Positions 41,000 through 49,425 of a DNA stretch of 64,000 bases are shown one piece after another (positions within the stretch are counted from its first letter, which is position 1; every line of letters starts with the position of its first letter). A program made the translations under genes and the position numbers. The stretch is taken from contig JAJQHY010000043.1 of assembly GCA_021199495.1 (NCBI GenBank), positions 1 to 64,000 of the forward strand. The letters run 5' to 3'. Origin of the DNA: Lachnospiraceae bacterium. Its GTDB lineage: Bacteria; Bacillota; Clostridia; Lachnospirales; Lachnospiraceae. A model generated the notes under the pieces. It saw nothing but the letters and a program-made list of their open reading frames with translations, ran no database searches and was not told where the DNA came from.

Positions 41000-42424
41000 A
41001 TGGAATCGAGTGAAAAAAAGAGAAAAAAACCGGAGCTCTTAGCGCCTGCCGGAAGTCTGCCGGTCTTAAAAACCGCTGTCATTTACGGTGCAGACGCGGT
41101 TTATATCGGCGGGGACGCATTCGGCCTCAGAGCCGGGGCGCAGAATTTCTCCCCGGACGAAATGCGGGAAGGCATTGCTTTTGCGCACGCGCACGGCGTG
41201 AAGATCTATGTGACGGCCAATATCCTGGCGCATAACCGGGATCTTACAGCGGCGGAGGCTTATTTTCAGGAATTAAAGGAAATCAGGCCGGACGCGCTGA
41301 TTATCTCGGATCCGGGGATGTTCACTATCGCGCGCAGGATCTGTCCTGAGATTGACGTCCATATTTCCACGCAGGCCAACAATACCAATTACGAAACCTA
41401 TCGCTTCTGGCATGATCTGGGAGCAAAGCGGGCGGTCAGCGCCAGGGAGCTTTCTCTGGAGGAACTTAAGGAAATCCGCGCAGATATTCCGCAGGATATG
41501 GAGATCGAGACCTTTGTCCACGGCGCTATGTGCATTTCTTACTCGGGGCGCTGCCTTCTGTCCGCGTTTCTGACCGGGCGCGACGCCAACCAGGGTGCCT
41601 GCACGCATCCCTGCCGCTGGAATTACGCGTTGATGGAGGAGAAACGTCCCGGCGAGTATTTTCCGGTGGAGGAAAATGAGAGAGGCACCTATATTTTCAA
41701 TTCCAAGGACCTGTGCATGGTCGGGCATGTTCCGGAATTGTGCGAGGCCGGGATTGATTCATTCAAGATCGAGGGCCGCATGAAGACCGCGCTCTACGTG
41801 GCCACTGTGACCAGAGCCTATCGCAGGGCGATCGATGATTATTTCACGGATCCGGCGCTGTATGAAGAAAACCGGGATTGGTACGAGGCTGAGGTGAGGA
41901 AATGTACGCACCGCCAGTATGCCACTGGCTTTTTCTTTGGCAGGCCTTCCGCAGAGACGCAGATTTACGACAGTAGCACTTATATTAATGATTATGTTTA
42001 TCTGGGCAGTATTGAAGAGGTGAAATGCTGTCTGGACCCCGGCAGCAGCGGGGAGACGAAATGCAGTCCGGCCCCCGGCAGCAGCGGGGAGACGAAATGC
42101 TGTCCTGAACCCGGCAGCAGCGAGGAGACGAAATGCGGTCCAGATTCCGGCAGCAGCGAAGAGCTGAAATGCGGTCCGGAGTCCGGCAGTTGTGTAGGAA
42201 AAATAACCAGGCTTGTCCGCATTACGCAGAAAAACAAGTTCGCAGTGGGGGATACCATTGAGATCATGAAGCCGGACGGACGCAATATCAGCGCGCAGGT
42301 GACTGCCATGTACGACGAGACCATGGCGTCGGTGGCCAGCTGCCCGCATGCATGTCAGGTGATTTGGCTTTTGCTGTCCGAAGCGGCTGAAATGTATGAT
42401 GTGCTGCGGGTGCGCAAAGCCTGA
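41000..42424 (+). CDS. U32 family protein (tRNA hydroxylation type) with a tandem-repeat insertion
   Basis: A 474-aa protein starting at ATG 41000 behind GGAGGAAAAG. U32 features: 'LLAPAGSLPVLKTAVIYGADAVYIGG' (partly quoted as LAPAGSLPVLKTA), 'FVHGAMCISYSGRCLLS' and four cluster Cys around 'GACTHPCRW'. Family members TrhP/RlhA hydroxylate U34 of tRNA or C2501 of 23S rRNA. Between the core and C-terminal domain it carries about five copies of a 12-residue unit (consensus ETKCxPxPGSSG, residues about 340-398), absent from normal members. Beside a YrrM-type methyltransferase the pair likely makes 5-methoxyuridine in tRNA. Confidence 0.88.
   Translation: MESSEKKRKKPELLAPAGSLPVLKTAVIYGADAVYIGGDAFGLRAGAQNFSPDEMREGIAFAHAHGVKIYVTANILAHNRDLTAAEAYFQELKEIRPDALIISDPGMFTIARRICPEIDVHISTQANNTNYETYRFWHDLGAKRAVSARELSLEELKEIRADIPQDMEIETFVHGAMCISYSGRCLLSAFLTGRDANQGACTHPCRWNYALMEEKRPGEYFPVEENERGTYIFNSKDLCMVGHVPELCEAGIDSFKIEGRMKTALYVATVTRAYRRAIDDYFTDPALYEENRDWYEAEVRKCTHRQYATGFFFGRPSAETQIYDSSTYINDYVYLGSIEEVKCCLDPGSSGETKCSPAPGSSGETKCCPEPGSSEETKCGPDSGSSEELKCGPESGSCVGKITRLVRITQKNKFAVGDTIEIMKPDGRNISAQVTAMYDETMASVASCPHACQVIWLLLSEAAEMYDVLRVRKA
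42017..42193 (+). repeat. 36-bp in-frame tandem repeat, 4.9 copies
   Basis: Units start at 42017, 42053, 42089, 42125 and 42161 (last one partial). Each encodes a Glu-x-Lys-Cys-x-Pro-x-(Pro/Ser)-Gly-Ser-Ser unit. Copies differ by only a few bases, so the expansion is recent. It sits inside the U32 gene. Confidence 0.9.
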
Positions 42425-42538
42425 GCCGGTGAAATGAGGATCTGGTGCCGCAGATGGATGGCGCCACAAAACAGAGCAGACAGTAATGCTTATCAAATGA
42501 ATTGCTGACCGCACAGCGGTGATTGAAAGGAGGAGCGT

Positions 42539-44575
42539 ATGCGTATCAACAGAAAAGAACTGGTGGAGCGTTTCAGCCCCGTGCTGAGGGAAGTGGATAC
42601 CACATCTCCGCTGACAGTCGGCAACGGGGAATTTGCTTTCACGGCGGATGTGACAGGTCTGCAGTCGCTGTATGACAGCTACAGAAAGGACTGTCCTCTG
42701 TGTACCATGTCCCAATGGGGGTGGCATACCATCCCTGTGAGCGGGGAACGCTATGCTTATACACTGGATGATTTTACAATGTCTGCGTATACCTGTAACG
42801 GCAGGACGGTCCGTTATCCCAGAAAGGACGGCCCTAAGCCTGTCTATGAGTGGCTCAGACAAAACCCTCACAAGTTTAATCTGGCGCGGATCGGCTTCGT
42901 TGGAAAGGATGGAGCGCTTTGCGCAGAGGAGCTGTCGGACATCTGCCAGAGGCTGGACATGTATGAGGGAATTCTGGACAGCCGCTTTACTTATCACGGA
43001 CAGGTCTGCCATGTCAGAACCTGCTGCGACAGTAAAAGCGATACCCTGGCTGTGACAGTGGAAAGCAGTCTGCTTGCCGGTCAGGAACTGAAGGTCCGGA
43101 TCGCCTTTCCTTATGGCTCGCCGCTGATCACCGGCTCAGACTTTAAGAGCACGAAGAAACATCAGACTGAGGCGGTGGAAGCTTCAAAACAATCGCTTTT
43201 GTTAAAGAGGACGCTGGACCGGGATCAGTATTACGTCAGAATCAACTGCGGACCGGACTGCACGCTGCACACGGAGATGGCGGCTTCTCATGTGATCGAC
43301 CTTTCGTCTCATACAGAAAGTTTGTCCTTTTGCGTATCCTTTGGAAAGGAGCATATTTCACAGGTATGCGCCTGTCAGGAGGTTTTTGACAATTCACGCG
43401 CTTACTGGCTGAAATTCTGGGAGGAGGGCGGCTTTGTGAAGTTTGAAAGCGCATCCGACCCCCGTGCACAGGAGCTGCAGAGGAGAGTCCTTTTATCTTT
43501 ATATCTGATGGCGGTCAACAGCTCCGGCTCCATGCCGCCGCAGGAGACCGGCCTTACCTGCAACAGCTGGTACGGCAAAGCCCATCTGGAGATGCATTTC
43601 TGGCACAGTGCCTGGGCGCCTTTGTGGAATCACGGAGACCTGCTTGAAAGGAGCCTCAACTGGTATTCAGAGCACCTGCCCGAGGCAAGGGAGAACGCGG
43701 CGCGCAATGACTATAAGGGCTGCAGGTGGCCCAAAATGGTTGCTTATGACGCGGTGGACAGTCCCTCCGGTATCGCGACCGTACTGATCTGGCAGCAGCC
43801 GCACATTCTTTTTATGCTGGAGCTGCTTTACCGCAGTAATCAGAGCAGGGATTTTATGGAGAAATACTGGGAGATCGTGAAAGAGACGGCGGACTTTATG
43901 GCGGACTTTGCGGTGTTTAACCGGGAAACCGGTGTATATGAGCTTCTGCCGCCGCTGATTCCCGTACAGGAGCGGCATGCCGCGGAGGTGTCCCGCAATC
44001 CGGCTTTTGAGGTGGAATACTGGCGGTATGGTCTTTTAATTGCCTTGGAGTGGGCGCAGCGCCTGGATCAGAAAGCTCCATCCGAATGGGAGGAGGTTGC
44101 ATCGCATATGGCACCCTGCACGGTCGTTGACGGACTTTATATGGCCCACGCGGACTGCCCGGATACCTTTGAAAAATTCAACCGCGATCATCCCTCCATG
44201 CTGATGACCTACGGTGTCCTTGCCTCTGACCGCATAGATCGGGAGGTTATGAGAAATACCCTGCACAAGGTCATTGACGACTGGAGCTACGAGACACTCT
44301 GGGGCTGGGACTTTGCTGTAATGGCCATGACCGCGGGGCGGCTTGGAGAGAAGGACACGGCTGTGGACTGCCTGCTGAAAGACACCATCAAAAACGTCTA
44401 TGTGACGAGCGGCAACAACCGCCAGGCTTCCCGAAACGACCTGCCGCTTTACCTGCCGGGCAACGGCAGCCTGCTGCTGGCGGTGGCATTTCTGGCCGTC
44501 GGTTCCGACACTGCGCCCGCCTGCTTCCCGGATACCTGGGAGGTGGAGTGCGAAAATATGAGTGTGTATATATGA
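42539..44575 (+). CDS. six-hairpin (alpha/alpha)6 glycoside hydrolase-like protein
   Basis: A 678-aa cytoplasmic protein with an N-terminal beta domain ('SPLTVGNGEFAFTADVTGLQS', in part: TVGNGEFAFTADVTG) and a helical barrel ('YGKAHLEMHFWHSAWAPLWNHG', in part: KAHLEMHFWHSAW; 'GIATVLIWQQPHILFMLE'). This organisation is seen in GH65/GH95/GH106-like six-hairpin glycosidases; I cannot fix the family. 'AKPPLGVNDY' type acid motif could not be identified. AAAGGAGGAG precedes the ATG. Its neighbours are a rhamnogalacturonan lyase, GH28 and GH29, so a pectin side-chain or unsaturated oligosaccharide substrate is inferred. Confidence 0.6.
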   Translation: MRINRKELVERFSPVLREVDTTSPLTVGNGEFAFTADVTGLQSLYDSYRKDCPLCTMSQWGWHTIPVSGERYAYTLDDFTMSAYTCNGRTVRYPRKDGPKPVYEWLRQNPHKFNLARIGFVGKDGALCAEELSDICQRLDMYEGILDSRFTYHGQVCHVRTCCDSKSDTLAVTVESSLLAGQELKVRIAFPYGSPLITGSDFKSTKKHQTEAVEASKQSLLLKRTLDRDQYYVRINCGPDCTLHTEMAASHVIDLSSHTESLSFCVSFGKEHISQVCACQEVFDNSRAYWLKFWEEGGFVKFESASDPRAQELQRRVLLSLYLMAVNSSGSMPPQETGLTCNSWYGKAHLEMHFWHSAWAPLWNHGDLLERSLNWYSEHLPEARENAARNDYKGCRWPKMVAYDAVDSPSGIATVLIWQQPHILFMLELLYRSNQSRDFMEKYWEIVKETADFMADFAVFNRETGVYELLPPLIPVQERHAAEVSRNPAFEVEYWRYGLLIALEWAQRLDQKAPSEWEEVASHMAPCTVVDGLYMAHADCPDTFEKFNRDHPSMLMTYGVLASDRIDREVMRNTLHKVIDDWSYETLWGWDFAVMAMTAGRLGEKDTAVDCLLKDTIKNVYVTSGNNRQASRNDLPLYLPGNGSLLLAVAFLAVGSDTAPACFPDTWEVECENMSVYI

Positions 44576-44686
44576 GAAGAAGAGAGGGTTCAAAAAAGAG
44601 GTTTTCGGGGCTGTACTGCAGATGAAATCACGCAGAACAGACCTGAATGAACAGCGGTGCTAAGACAGCTTACGGAGGATACGGAT

Positions 44687-46435
44687 ATGCAGCCGGTAAC
44701 TTTAATACAATCAGATAAATACTGCACCATGTCAAACGGCATTCTGACTATGGTATGGAAAGAGGACGGAACGCTTGGCTCCCTTTTAAAAAACGGCGTA
44801 GAGCTGGTCTGCAATCTGCCGGAGAGATCAGATACGGGCGGCAGCACTGCTTTTTATGTGGATTATCACGCGGAGGGTGCATTCCGCAAATACCAGCACC
44901 CGACGCTGAAGGTGCTTGAGAATACCGGTAAGAGGGCGCACATCGCGTTTGTAGACGCGAGCGGCTATCTGGCGATTGAGTATCATATCATCCTGATGCA
45001 GGGGGAGAGCGGCTATTACTCCTATGTAATCGGCGCAAATAATACGGACGTTGCCTTTGAACTTTCAGAGTTCCGTATTGTTTACCGCTGCGGGAGCCGC
45101 GTCTTTGACCATGCCTGTAATTCTGAACGAATGGGACTTCAGCCGACGCACAAGTATATGGAGCAGTTTGAGAAGCTCCAGGACGAGACCTTCCGCCTGC
45201 CGGACGGAGAGAAATACAGCAACGGTGACGTGTATTCCAAGTATGACTATGTCGGTTATTTTTCCAAAAATCCGGTCTGGGGACAGTACGGTCATGGCTA
45301 TGGCTTTTTCCTGATCCCGGTTTCCACGGAGTATTATCCGGGCGGCCCCATGAAGCAGGAGCTTTTAGTACACTATGACGGGATTTTATTAAATTATTTC
45401 ACGGGTGCTCACTTCGGCACAGGCAACCTGCATGTGCCGATTGGCTGGAAAAAGTTCTACGGCCCGTTCTATCAGTATTTCAATGAAGGGGACGATGAGA
45501 ACCTGCTGTATCAGGATGCGCTGAAGGAGGCCGGGAGACAGAAGGCTATGTGGCCTTTTGCCTGGGTCGAGGATCCGCTGTATCCGCTCGTGCGTAGCAC
45601 TATCACGGGCCGGATCGTTTTTGCGGGCGGTACGCCCTGCAATCATGCGACGGTCATACTGGGCAAAGAAGGCCTGCCGGTGGAATGCCAGTCCGCGGAT
45701 TATATGTATTACACCACTACGGATGAGAACGGTTGTTTTACCCTGGAGCATGTGCGCTTTGATACTTATTGTCTCTATGCTTATCAGACCGGCGGCAGCA
45801 ACACGGAGCAGCTGCAGACGCCTTCCTTTGAGATTGGTGAAAAAGAGAAATCTCTGGGAGAAATCTGCTGGGAACTGAAGCCGGAGCGGGTTCTATGGCA
45901 GTTAGGCACAGCCACACGAACAAGCGAAGGATACCGTTATGCCGGAGAACTGCGCAATTTTAAGTGGATGGATATGGTCCCCGAAACCGTGGATTTTAAA
46001 CTCGGGGTTGACGATGAAACGACAGAGTGGTACTACGCACAGACGAAGCCTGGCTCCTAGTACCTGCGTTTTGAGCTGGAGAAGGCGCCGCCCGCTCCCT
46101 GCCGATTGATAGTAGCCCTGGCGGGTGCCAGCAACGCTGCACTGGCTGTAGATCAAAAGGACATCAAACCAGGTGTTTTCGTGCCGCCCGCTATTCCCGG
46201 CAGAGGGCTTCCAACCCTGACAGTTTCACTCAATGGGCAGACACTGGGTATATCAGTGCTGGTTAACGACGCGGCTGTCTACCGTAGCGCTACCTTAAGC
46301 GGCCGTTACCGCAGGCTTGTGTTTGAGGTAAGTCCCGAACAACTGAAAAGCGGGGAAAATGTGGTTGAGCTTCATAACATGGGCGCGAGGATTATGTATG
46401 ATACCATACTGCTGGTGGAGGAAGGGACCCTGTAA
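44687..46435 (+). pseudogene. rhamnogalacturonan lyase (PL4) interrupted by an in-frame TAG
   Basis: Start ATG 44687 behind ACGGAGGAT. Residues 1-457 cover the PL4 catalytic domain ('GYYSYVIGANN', 'MEQFEKLQDETF', 'PVWGQYGHGYGFFLIP') and the FnIII-like domain ('ITGRIVFAGGTPCNHATVIL'). Codon 458 is TAG (46058-46060). The same frame then continues for 124 residues with the C-terminal carbohydrate-binding domain ('LRFELEKAP', 'LIVALAGASNAALAV', 'LNGQTLGISV') to 46435. Related proteins have Trp just here, so one base (TGG to TAG) explains the stop. The enzyme cleaves rhamnogalacturonan I by beta-elimination. There is no signal peptide, so it would act on imported fragments. Confidence 0.85.
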
Positions 46436-46497
46436 TATGACGACGGGCATTTTTGCGGTCGTGATGACGCTGCCGTATCTTTATGCAGAGTTCAGAA

Positions 46498-46527
46498 TTG
46501 AATAAAATCAGCACTTGGGTGTATAAT
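46498..46527 (+). promoter_or_regulatory. promoter of the oligoendopeptidase F gene
   Basis: TTGAAT (46498-46503), 18-bp spacer, TATAAT (46522-46527). AAAGGAGG follows at 46538-46545, before ATG 46554. Confidence 0.7.
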
Positions 46528-46553
46528 ACAACTGAATAAAGGAGGAAAAACGC

Positions 46554-48364
46554 ATGGCAAAAAACTGTTATCCCGCAAGGAAGTTCCGGTTCAGGAAACC
46601 TGGGATCTGTCTCTGATTTACAGGACAGAAAAAGAATTTAAAGCGGATGTGGAGGAAATCAAACGTCTGGCGAAGGAGATCGTCCGTGTCTACAAAGGAC
46701 AGCTTGCCACATCGCAGGCGGTCAACGACTGTCTGGACGCGCTGCGCACGCTTGAGGAGAAGATGGGGCTTGCGGATCACTATGTGAGCCTGGCGGCTTC
46801 TGTGGATCATTACGATTCTGAGGTACAGGACCAGGCGGGGCAGATTGGCCGGCTCTTTTCGCAGATCAGGAGTGAGTTGAGCTTCATTGACAGCGAGATT
46901 GTGGAGCTGCCGGATGAAATTTTGCAGAACGCGATGGATTCATCCAAAGCAAACCGGGGATATCTGAGTGATGTTATGCGTCAGAAGCCGCATCGTCTGC
47001 ATCCGGAGGCGGAGCGTGTGCTCAGCGCGGTCTCCCGGACCCTGAACAGCCCCTATGAAATCTACAACGCGGCCAAGCTGGCGGACATGCGCTTTCCAAC
47101 CTTTGAGGCGGACGGGGAGGAGCATCCATTAAGCCATTCTCTTTTTGAGGACAATTATGAGTACGACGAGAACACCGCGGTGCGCCGCGCGGCCTTTGCG
47201 GCCTTCTCCCAAAAAATCCGCGAATACGAAAATGTAACCGCTGCCGCCTACAACACGCAGGTGCAGCAGGAAAAAATCATGGCCGGTTTAAAGGGCTTTG
47301 ACAACGTGTACGATTATCTGCTGTTTGACCAGAAGGTGACGCGCGACATGTACGACCGCCAGATCGACCTCATCATGAAAAAGCTGGCGCCGCACATGCG
47401 CAAGTATGCGAAGCTTCTTAAGAAAATCCATAAGCTGGATAAGATGACCTTTGCTGATTTAAAGCTTCCTGTGGATCCGGAGTATAACCCGTCGGTCACG
47501 ATCGAGGGTTCCCGGGAATATATCGAGAAGGGCCTGGCTATCATGGGCGATGATTATGTGAAAATGGTGCAGACCGCCTATGAGAAGCGGTGGATTGATT
47601 TCGCGCAGAATCAGGGCAAGGACACGGGCGGCTTCTGTGCCAGCCCCTATGGCAGCAATTCCTTTATTTTACTGAGCTGGAATGAAAGGATGTCGGATGT
47701 CTTTACGCTGGCGCATGAGCTGGGTCACGCGGGACATTTCCGCCTCTGCAACGGCGCGCAGTCCATTTTCGATACCAACGTATCCACTTATTTTGTGGAA
47801 GCGCCCTCTACGATGAATGAGCTTCTGCTGGCGCATTATCTGCTGGGGACCGACGAGGATCCGCGTTTCCGCCGTTTTGTTCTCTCCAATATGGTCAGCA
47901 ACACGTATTATCATAATTTTGTGACCCACCTGCTGGAGGCCGCTTACCAGCGGGGGGTATATCGTCAGGTGGAGGAGGGCCGCACCATGCAGGCCGAAAC
48001 CCTGAGCAAAATCATGAAGGATACCCTGCATCAGTTCTGGGGAGACGCCGTCGAGCTTAACGAAGGCGCTGAGCTTACCTGGATGCGCCAGCCGCATTAT
48101 TATATGGGCCTGTATTCCTACACCTACAGCGCGGGACTGACCGTTGCTACCCAGATGTGCAAGCGCATCGAGACCGAAGGCAGAGAGGCCATCGAGGACT
48201 GGAAAAAGGTGCTTAACGCGGGCGGAACGCTCACACCGGTGGAGCTGGCGGCACTTGCCAAAATTGATATCACCACCGATAAGCCGCTTTTAGATACGAT
48301 CGATACGATCGGGAGCTATATTGACGAGATCTGCAAGCTGACGGAACAGATCAGCACGAACTGA
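46554..48364 (+). pseudogene. pepF: oligoendopeptidase F with a frameshift at an A-tract after the start codon
   Basis: ATG 46554 follows AAAGGAGG, but the six-A tract at 46559-46564 puts the ribosome in a frame that stops after 20 codons. With seven A the reading is M-A-K-K-L-L-S-R-K-E-V-P and continues without a break through 'ETWDLSLIYRTEKEF' to the end at 48364. As written, only an internal GTG at 46649 opens the main frame (571 aa), losing about 32 N-terminal residues. The zinc motif HELGHAGH at about 47713 and 'EAPSTMNE' are intact. PepF cleaves oligopeptides in the cytoplasm. This may be pseudogene, phase variation or a sequencing error. Confidence 0.8.
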
Positions 48365-48380
48365 AAAAAGGCAAAGTGAT

Positions 48381-48418
48381 AGCGGCTATTCCTTTTTTAC
48401 TGCTTTGGAATAGCCGCT
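48381..48418. terminator. 12-bp perfect inverted repeat, terminator of pepF and possibly of the leftward RNA
   Basis: AGCGGCTATTCC (48381-48392) pairs with GGAATAGCCGCT (48407-48418). The T-run is poor on the plus side; on the minus side TTTTTT comes about 12 bp later. It lies where both the pepF transcript and the leftward A-rich RNA would end. Confidence 0.65.
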
Positions 48419-48434
48419 TCTAATGAATTGCTCC

Positions 48435-48503
48435 CATTGGATTGCAACCTCTCTTTCTTCGGATTATGAATGTCGGATCAGATTTTCATTGGTTTGCACC
48501 TCT
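48435..48503. repeat. imperfect direct repeat, left copy
   Basis: This 69-bp copy starts CATTGG, contains TTTCTTCGGATTATGAATGT, and ends with a second CATTGG box. It matches 48979-49046 at about 70% by eye, in the same order, so the two copies bracket the A-rich RNA. Confidence 0.6.
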
Positions 48504-48978
48504 AATATATTTCAATGGTTTGCGGTTCAGTTATGTAATTTTCTGATATTCTGATATCAATTTCGGTCTTAATATGAAACTTTTTCGAAATTTCTAACAT
48601 CTGTTCTGATTTTTTATCCTGGCTTTGAATTTTAATGTCCGGTTCTTTTTCTCATTTATGATCTGTCAGCTTTCAGCTTTTTTTATTCAGATCCTTTCTG
48701 CCTTCTGATTATCCTTCTTTGCTCAGATCTTTGATCAGTTTTCCTTGTTCTGATTAACTCTTTTTCAGTTCTAATACTAAGTTTTCTCGTCGCCTGAATA
48801 CTAAAACTGTTTTTTGGTTCAATACTGAACTTAAGTTTTTCGGATATTAAATTTTCTCTTTTGTTGGATATTAAGTCTTTTTAATACTGTAATATCTTTT
48901 TATTTAACTGTTCATTGGACTGTACCTGTTAATATACCTTTTTGAGTGCTTTACCTGAATGAAACTCTTTTAACCATT

Positions 48979-49046
48979 CATTGGTCCTTACCTTTACTTT
49001 CTTAGATTATGAGTGTCAGATTAGATTGCCCTTTGGTCTGCCCTCC
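48979..49046. repeat. imperfect direct repeat, right copy
   Basis: This 68-bp copy contains TTTCTTAGATTATGAGTGT and ends with CTTTGGTCTGCCCTCC; it is the counterpart of 48435-48503. The interval between copies is about 475 bp. Confidence 0.6.
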
Positions 49047-49084
49047 TTTTGATGTTTTTTGTGTTCTTGTTTGTTTGTAACTGT

Positions 49085-49113
49085 AATATAGCACATGATT
49101 CTCTAATTGTCAA
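49085..49113 (-). promoter_or_regulatory. consensus-like leftward promoter in the gene-free region
   Basis: On the minus strand: TTGACA (49108-49113), exactly 17 bp, TATATT (49085-49090). It is one of the best promoters in the window and drives no open reading frame. Confidence 0.8.
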
Positions 49114-49425
49114 CACAATTTTTGAAAAAAATTCAAATATTTTCAAAAAAGATAAAAACTGAAAAATATAACAGAATCGAGCAGAATGTGAAATCAAAAA
49201 TACAGATATTGAAGCAGCAGAAAAGGAAATGGCGAGAATAGTTACTATATAAAATTCTGACAAATAAAAGCTGCTTAGAAGAAGGGCTGTATCAATCCTT
49301 GTGAAATAAAGACAGCAACGAAAGAAAACGCTATATTTTTTCATTTTTGTCAGTTATAATGAAATCGCAGACTCTTTGGGGCAAAATACAGAAAGTCAGA
49401 TACAGGCGATGAGGAGGATGGAAGG

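Larger units (their letters stand above)
48419..49078 (-). ncRNA. candidate ~0.65-kb A-rich non-coding RNA with repeated AGG..CCAATG motifs
   Basis: Predicted transcript from the minus-strand promoter at 49085-49113 to the inverted repeat at 48381-48418. It is A/G-rich and largely unpaired. A motif of the form AGGT-(5-6 nt)-CCAATG recurs, on plus coordinates at 48435-48453, 48487-48503, 48913-48928 and 48979-48994, with weaker copies at 48513-48530 and 49030-49046. Each resembles a ribosome binding site plus ATG, but every ATG meets a stop within 3-6 codons. The middle part repeats degenerate units of the type TTAATATCC.A.AAA about every 25 nt. I know no family that matches. Confidence 0.5.
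48365..49425. other. 1.06-kb gene-free region with T-rich plus strand
   Basis: Apart from the 12-bp inverted repeat at 48381-48418, the plus strand from 48420 to 49080 is strikingly T-rich and shows no credible ORF with codon structure. The minus strand has a near-perfect promoter at 49085-49113 reading into it. The region 49114-49425 is A/T-rich with no feature I can support beyond a TATAAT at 49355-49360 and the GAGGAGG of the GH28 gene. Confidence 0.6.

Noticed and set aside
49021-49344. A 107-codon minus-strand frame rich in Phe, Ile and Ser over the promoter region
   Set aside because: It covers the minus-strand promoter and the start of the A-rich RNA, has no ribosome binding site, and its composition follows the A/T-rich DNA. 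It is most likely chance.
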